From NCBI GenBank assembly GCA_002104905.1, contig MCFE01000912.1, positions 1-26,761 on the forward strand: a stretch of DNA of 26,761 bases, read 5' to 3'. A program made the translations under genes and the position numbers. Below, one piece after another: positions 25,501-26,761 of the stretch (positions are counted from its first letter, which is position 1; each line of letters begins with the position of its first letter). The notes beneath the pieces are model-generated. The model searched no databases, was not told the DNA's origin, and saw only the letters and a list, made by a program, of their open reading frames with translations. Source of the DNA: Basidiobolus meristosporus CBS 931.73. Lineage: Eukaryota > Basidiobolomycota > Basidiobolomycetes > Basidiobolales > Basidiobolaceae.

Positions 25501-26563
25501 GATGATCATCACCAAAGGGTGAAATCTTTATTTAAATAATAAATAAAGAAGCCAAGTTTGCATATGAATATCTGAGATGGAGGAAGCCTACAAGATAAAC
25601 TTGGACTTTGCTGTATCCCAAATATCCTCAATATCAAAGTCTAGAGGAGAGTGTAGCAAGACTGCTTGTTCACTGTAGTATTTCTTGAGGAAGTTTGTGA
25701 CTTGAAGGGAAGGAGAGTTTTTCAACAAGCTGGTAAATCTTTTCAGGAGTTCTTTTTCCAGAGAGAATGGCACAAAGAGTGGAATGTCCAAATGATGTCT
25801 GAATATATGCTCTGAGAGCTCCCAATCCAGCATATTTTTGACTTCTTCTGTAAAATCTTCAACAATATCTTTGTCAAGAATAACTTCCAAGAGATCCCTG
25901 GCAATGTACTGAATGTTAATAATCTTGGGCATATGAATACCTAGGTCCTTGAGGTAGTTTCTTTGTTCTGATATTGGGAGATATCCAGCATTTCTGAAAT
26001 AGCAAACTGCCCAGTTGGCAGTAGGAGGAGTATCAGGGCTGACAGGGAATCTTCTTCTGGCTTTAGAGTGGGCTGGCTTAGGAGACTGTCTTGATGGAAG
26101 GGCAGCTGGTTTTGGATGAGCTTGAAGTGCTTGGGAGTAGGTCTGAGTACAAGTAGTAGAAGTTCCTGGTTGCTGAGAATTTTCAGATTGACTGGATGAA
26201 GAGCTAATTGAGGGGTTGCAAGGTAAGGAAGAAGCTGAAAGAGAAGTGGAGAGGGCTGGGTGGAGTTCAGAAAGAGTTTTGAAAAGAATTTGGATCTGAG
26301 ATTTCAACATTGAGTTTTCAGCTTCAAGAAGAGAAACTCTTTGTTCAAGGTAAGAAGTCTGTAAAGAGTGAAAGTTAGGTAAAGACATGGAAGTAGTAAG
26401 TAAGAAAAAAGGAGTAGTTGGGGTGGGAGGGTGGGAAAATAGGTAAGAAGAAAAGAGAGGAAAGATCTGAAATTGAAAATCTCAGAATTTATAGATGGAT
26501 GGACAAGGGTAGAGGATTGATTAATCCAGGGCTAGGGAAAAATAGGTAAGAAGAAAAGAGAGG
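25501..26563 (-). mobile_element. Telomeric element encoding only an ORF1-like protein, about 1.06 kb
   Basis: Sense runs from the telomere (26563) inward. It has a pyrimidine-rich 5' UTR, one protein gene, an 87-bp 3' UTR with TTGGCTTCTTT, AAATAAAGATTTCACCC and TTTGGTGATGATC, then CCCCCCTAACC. Both ends touch telomeric sequence, so the element seems complete, yet it has no RT gene. This resembles Drosophila HeT-A, which codes only for Gag. The 5' UTR contains two direct copies of a 28-29-bp motif (26433-26460 and 26535-26563), the outer one ending exactly at the telomere. Confidence 0.75.
25588..26388 (-). CDS. ORF1-like coiled-coil protein of a telomeric non-LTR element
   Basis: 266 residues from the ATG at 26388 to a TAG. 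Residues about 12-43 (YLEQRVSLLEAENSMLKSQI and following) form a heptad coiled coil. Residues 45-85 are Ser-rich and low in complexity. Residues 86-120 are Pro and basic-rich (SKARRRF). Residues 122-266 form a mixed alpha/beta domain (WAVCYFRNAGYLP..., MPKIINIQYIARDLLEVIL, then acidic helices). Coiled coil, basic linker and C-terminal domain is the layout of LINE ORF1 nucleic-acid chaperones, which trimerise and bind the element RNA. No CCHC knuckle is seen. I assign function by architecture and location, not by a family match. Confidence 0.65.
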   Translation of the reverse strand: MSLPNFHSLQTSYLEQRVSLLEAENSMLKSQIQILFKTLSELHPALSTSLSASSLPCNPSISSSSSQSENSQQPGTSTTCTQTYSQALQAHPKPAALPSRQSPKPAHSKARRRFPVSPDTPPTANWAVCYFRNAGYLPISEQRNYLKDLGIHMPKIINIQYIARDLLEVILDKDIVEDFTEEVKNMLDWELSEHIFRHHLDIPLFVPFSLEKELLKRFTSLLKNSPSLQVTNFLKKYYSEQAVLLHSPLDFDIEDIWDTAKSKFIL

Positions 26564-26761
26564 GTTAGGGTTAGGGTTAGGGTTAGGGTTAGGGTTAGGT
26601 TAGGTTAGGGTTAGGGTTAGGGTTAGGGTTAGGGTTAGGGTTAGGGTTAGGGTTAGGGTTAGGGTTAGGGTTAGGTTAGGGTTAGGGTTAGGGTTAGGGT
26701 TAGGGTTAGGGTTAGGGTTAGGGTTAGGGTTAGGGTTAGGGTTAGGGTTAGGGTTAGGGTT
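26564..26761 (+). repeat. Telomere, TTAGGG repeats
   Basis: About 200 bp of TTAGGG running 5' to 3' toward the window end, with a few TTAGG units (near 26597-26605 and 26671). Orientation and terminal position fit a true chromosome end, probably cut off by read or assembly length. Its G-strand end is the presumed primer and landing site for the elements to its left. Confidence 0.97.

Noticed and set aside
22827-25501. Internal TTAGGG tracts as assembly artefacts or chromosome-fusion scars
   Set aside because: They occur exactly at element ends, in one orientation, many times. A fusion would give head-to-head telomere tracts, and an assembly error would not place them at each 3' tail.
1-26761. 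CRISPR arrays, rRNA genes, operons, bacterial insertion sequences
   Set aside because: No regularly spaced repeats, rRNA cores or transposases were seen. Signals and gene layout are eukaryotic.

Overview
The window looks like the last 26.8 kb of a chromosome from an early-diverging, filamentous-type fungus. I infer this and name no species. It ends at base 26761 in about 200 bp of TTAGGG repeats with the G-rich strand running outward. The genes are compact, carry TATA boxes 45-60 bp before the ATG and AATAAA signals after the stop, and are almost intronless. Small secreted Cys-rich proteins, an MpaB-type ER oxygenase and a phage-type lysozyme fit a fungus that has acquired bacterial or phage genes.

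Layout. 1-3110: an AT-rich, CpG-poor repeat block holding a solo-LTR-like element split by a 347-bp MITE-like insertion, and a mutated relic of a secreted-protein gene. 3118-15800: a CpG-rich gene compartment with a GH24 lysozyme (3990-4481), two copies of a 93-aa Cys-rich secreted protein (4864-5145, 6315-6596), a four-gene tandem array of a 79-aa eight-Cys secreted protein (7161-10885), a tRNA-Arg(CCT)-like gene, fragments of a methyltransferase and of a spliced gene, an MpaB-family oxygenase (13638-14702) and tRNA-Arg(TCG). 15806-17623: about 1.8 kb in which I see no CpG at all. 17624-20640: gene compartment with a 628-aa secreted Gly/Asn repeat protein. 20950-26761: a subtelomeric retroelement array.

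The array is the most unusual part. At least nine insertions lie in one orientation, with sense strand minus and 3' ends pointing away from the telomere. They share a 3' tail (a TTGGCTTCTTT box, AATAAA, a small hairpin with a variable loop, a C-rich tract) that runs directly into CCCTAA instead of poly(A). There are three kinds: a reverse-transcriptase (RT) element (5'-truncated, catalytic FADD changed to FAAD), an element of about 1.06 kb carrying only a coiled-coil ORF1-like protein, and two full-length copies of a 517-bp non-coding element whose 5' end has tRNA-type A and B boxes at tRNA spacing, i.e. a telomere-attached SINE. Older, decayed copies are centromere-proximal and the most intact one abuts the telomere. 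My reading is a set of non-LTR elements that attach to chromosome ends, with an RT supplier, an ORF1 supplier and a SINE parasite. This resembles the HeT-A/TART division of labour in Drosophila but uses a telomere-complementary 3' end.
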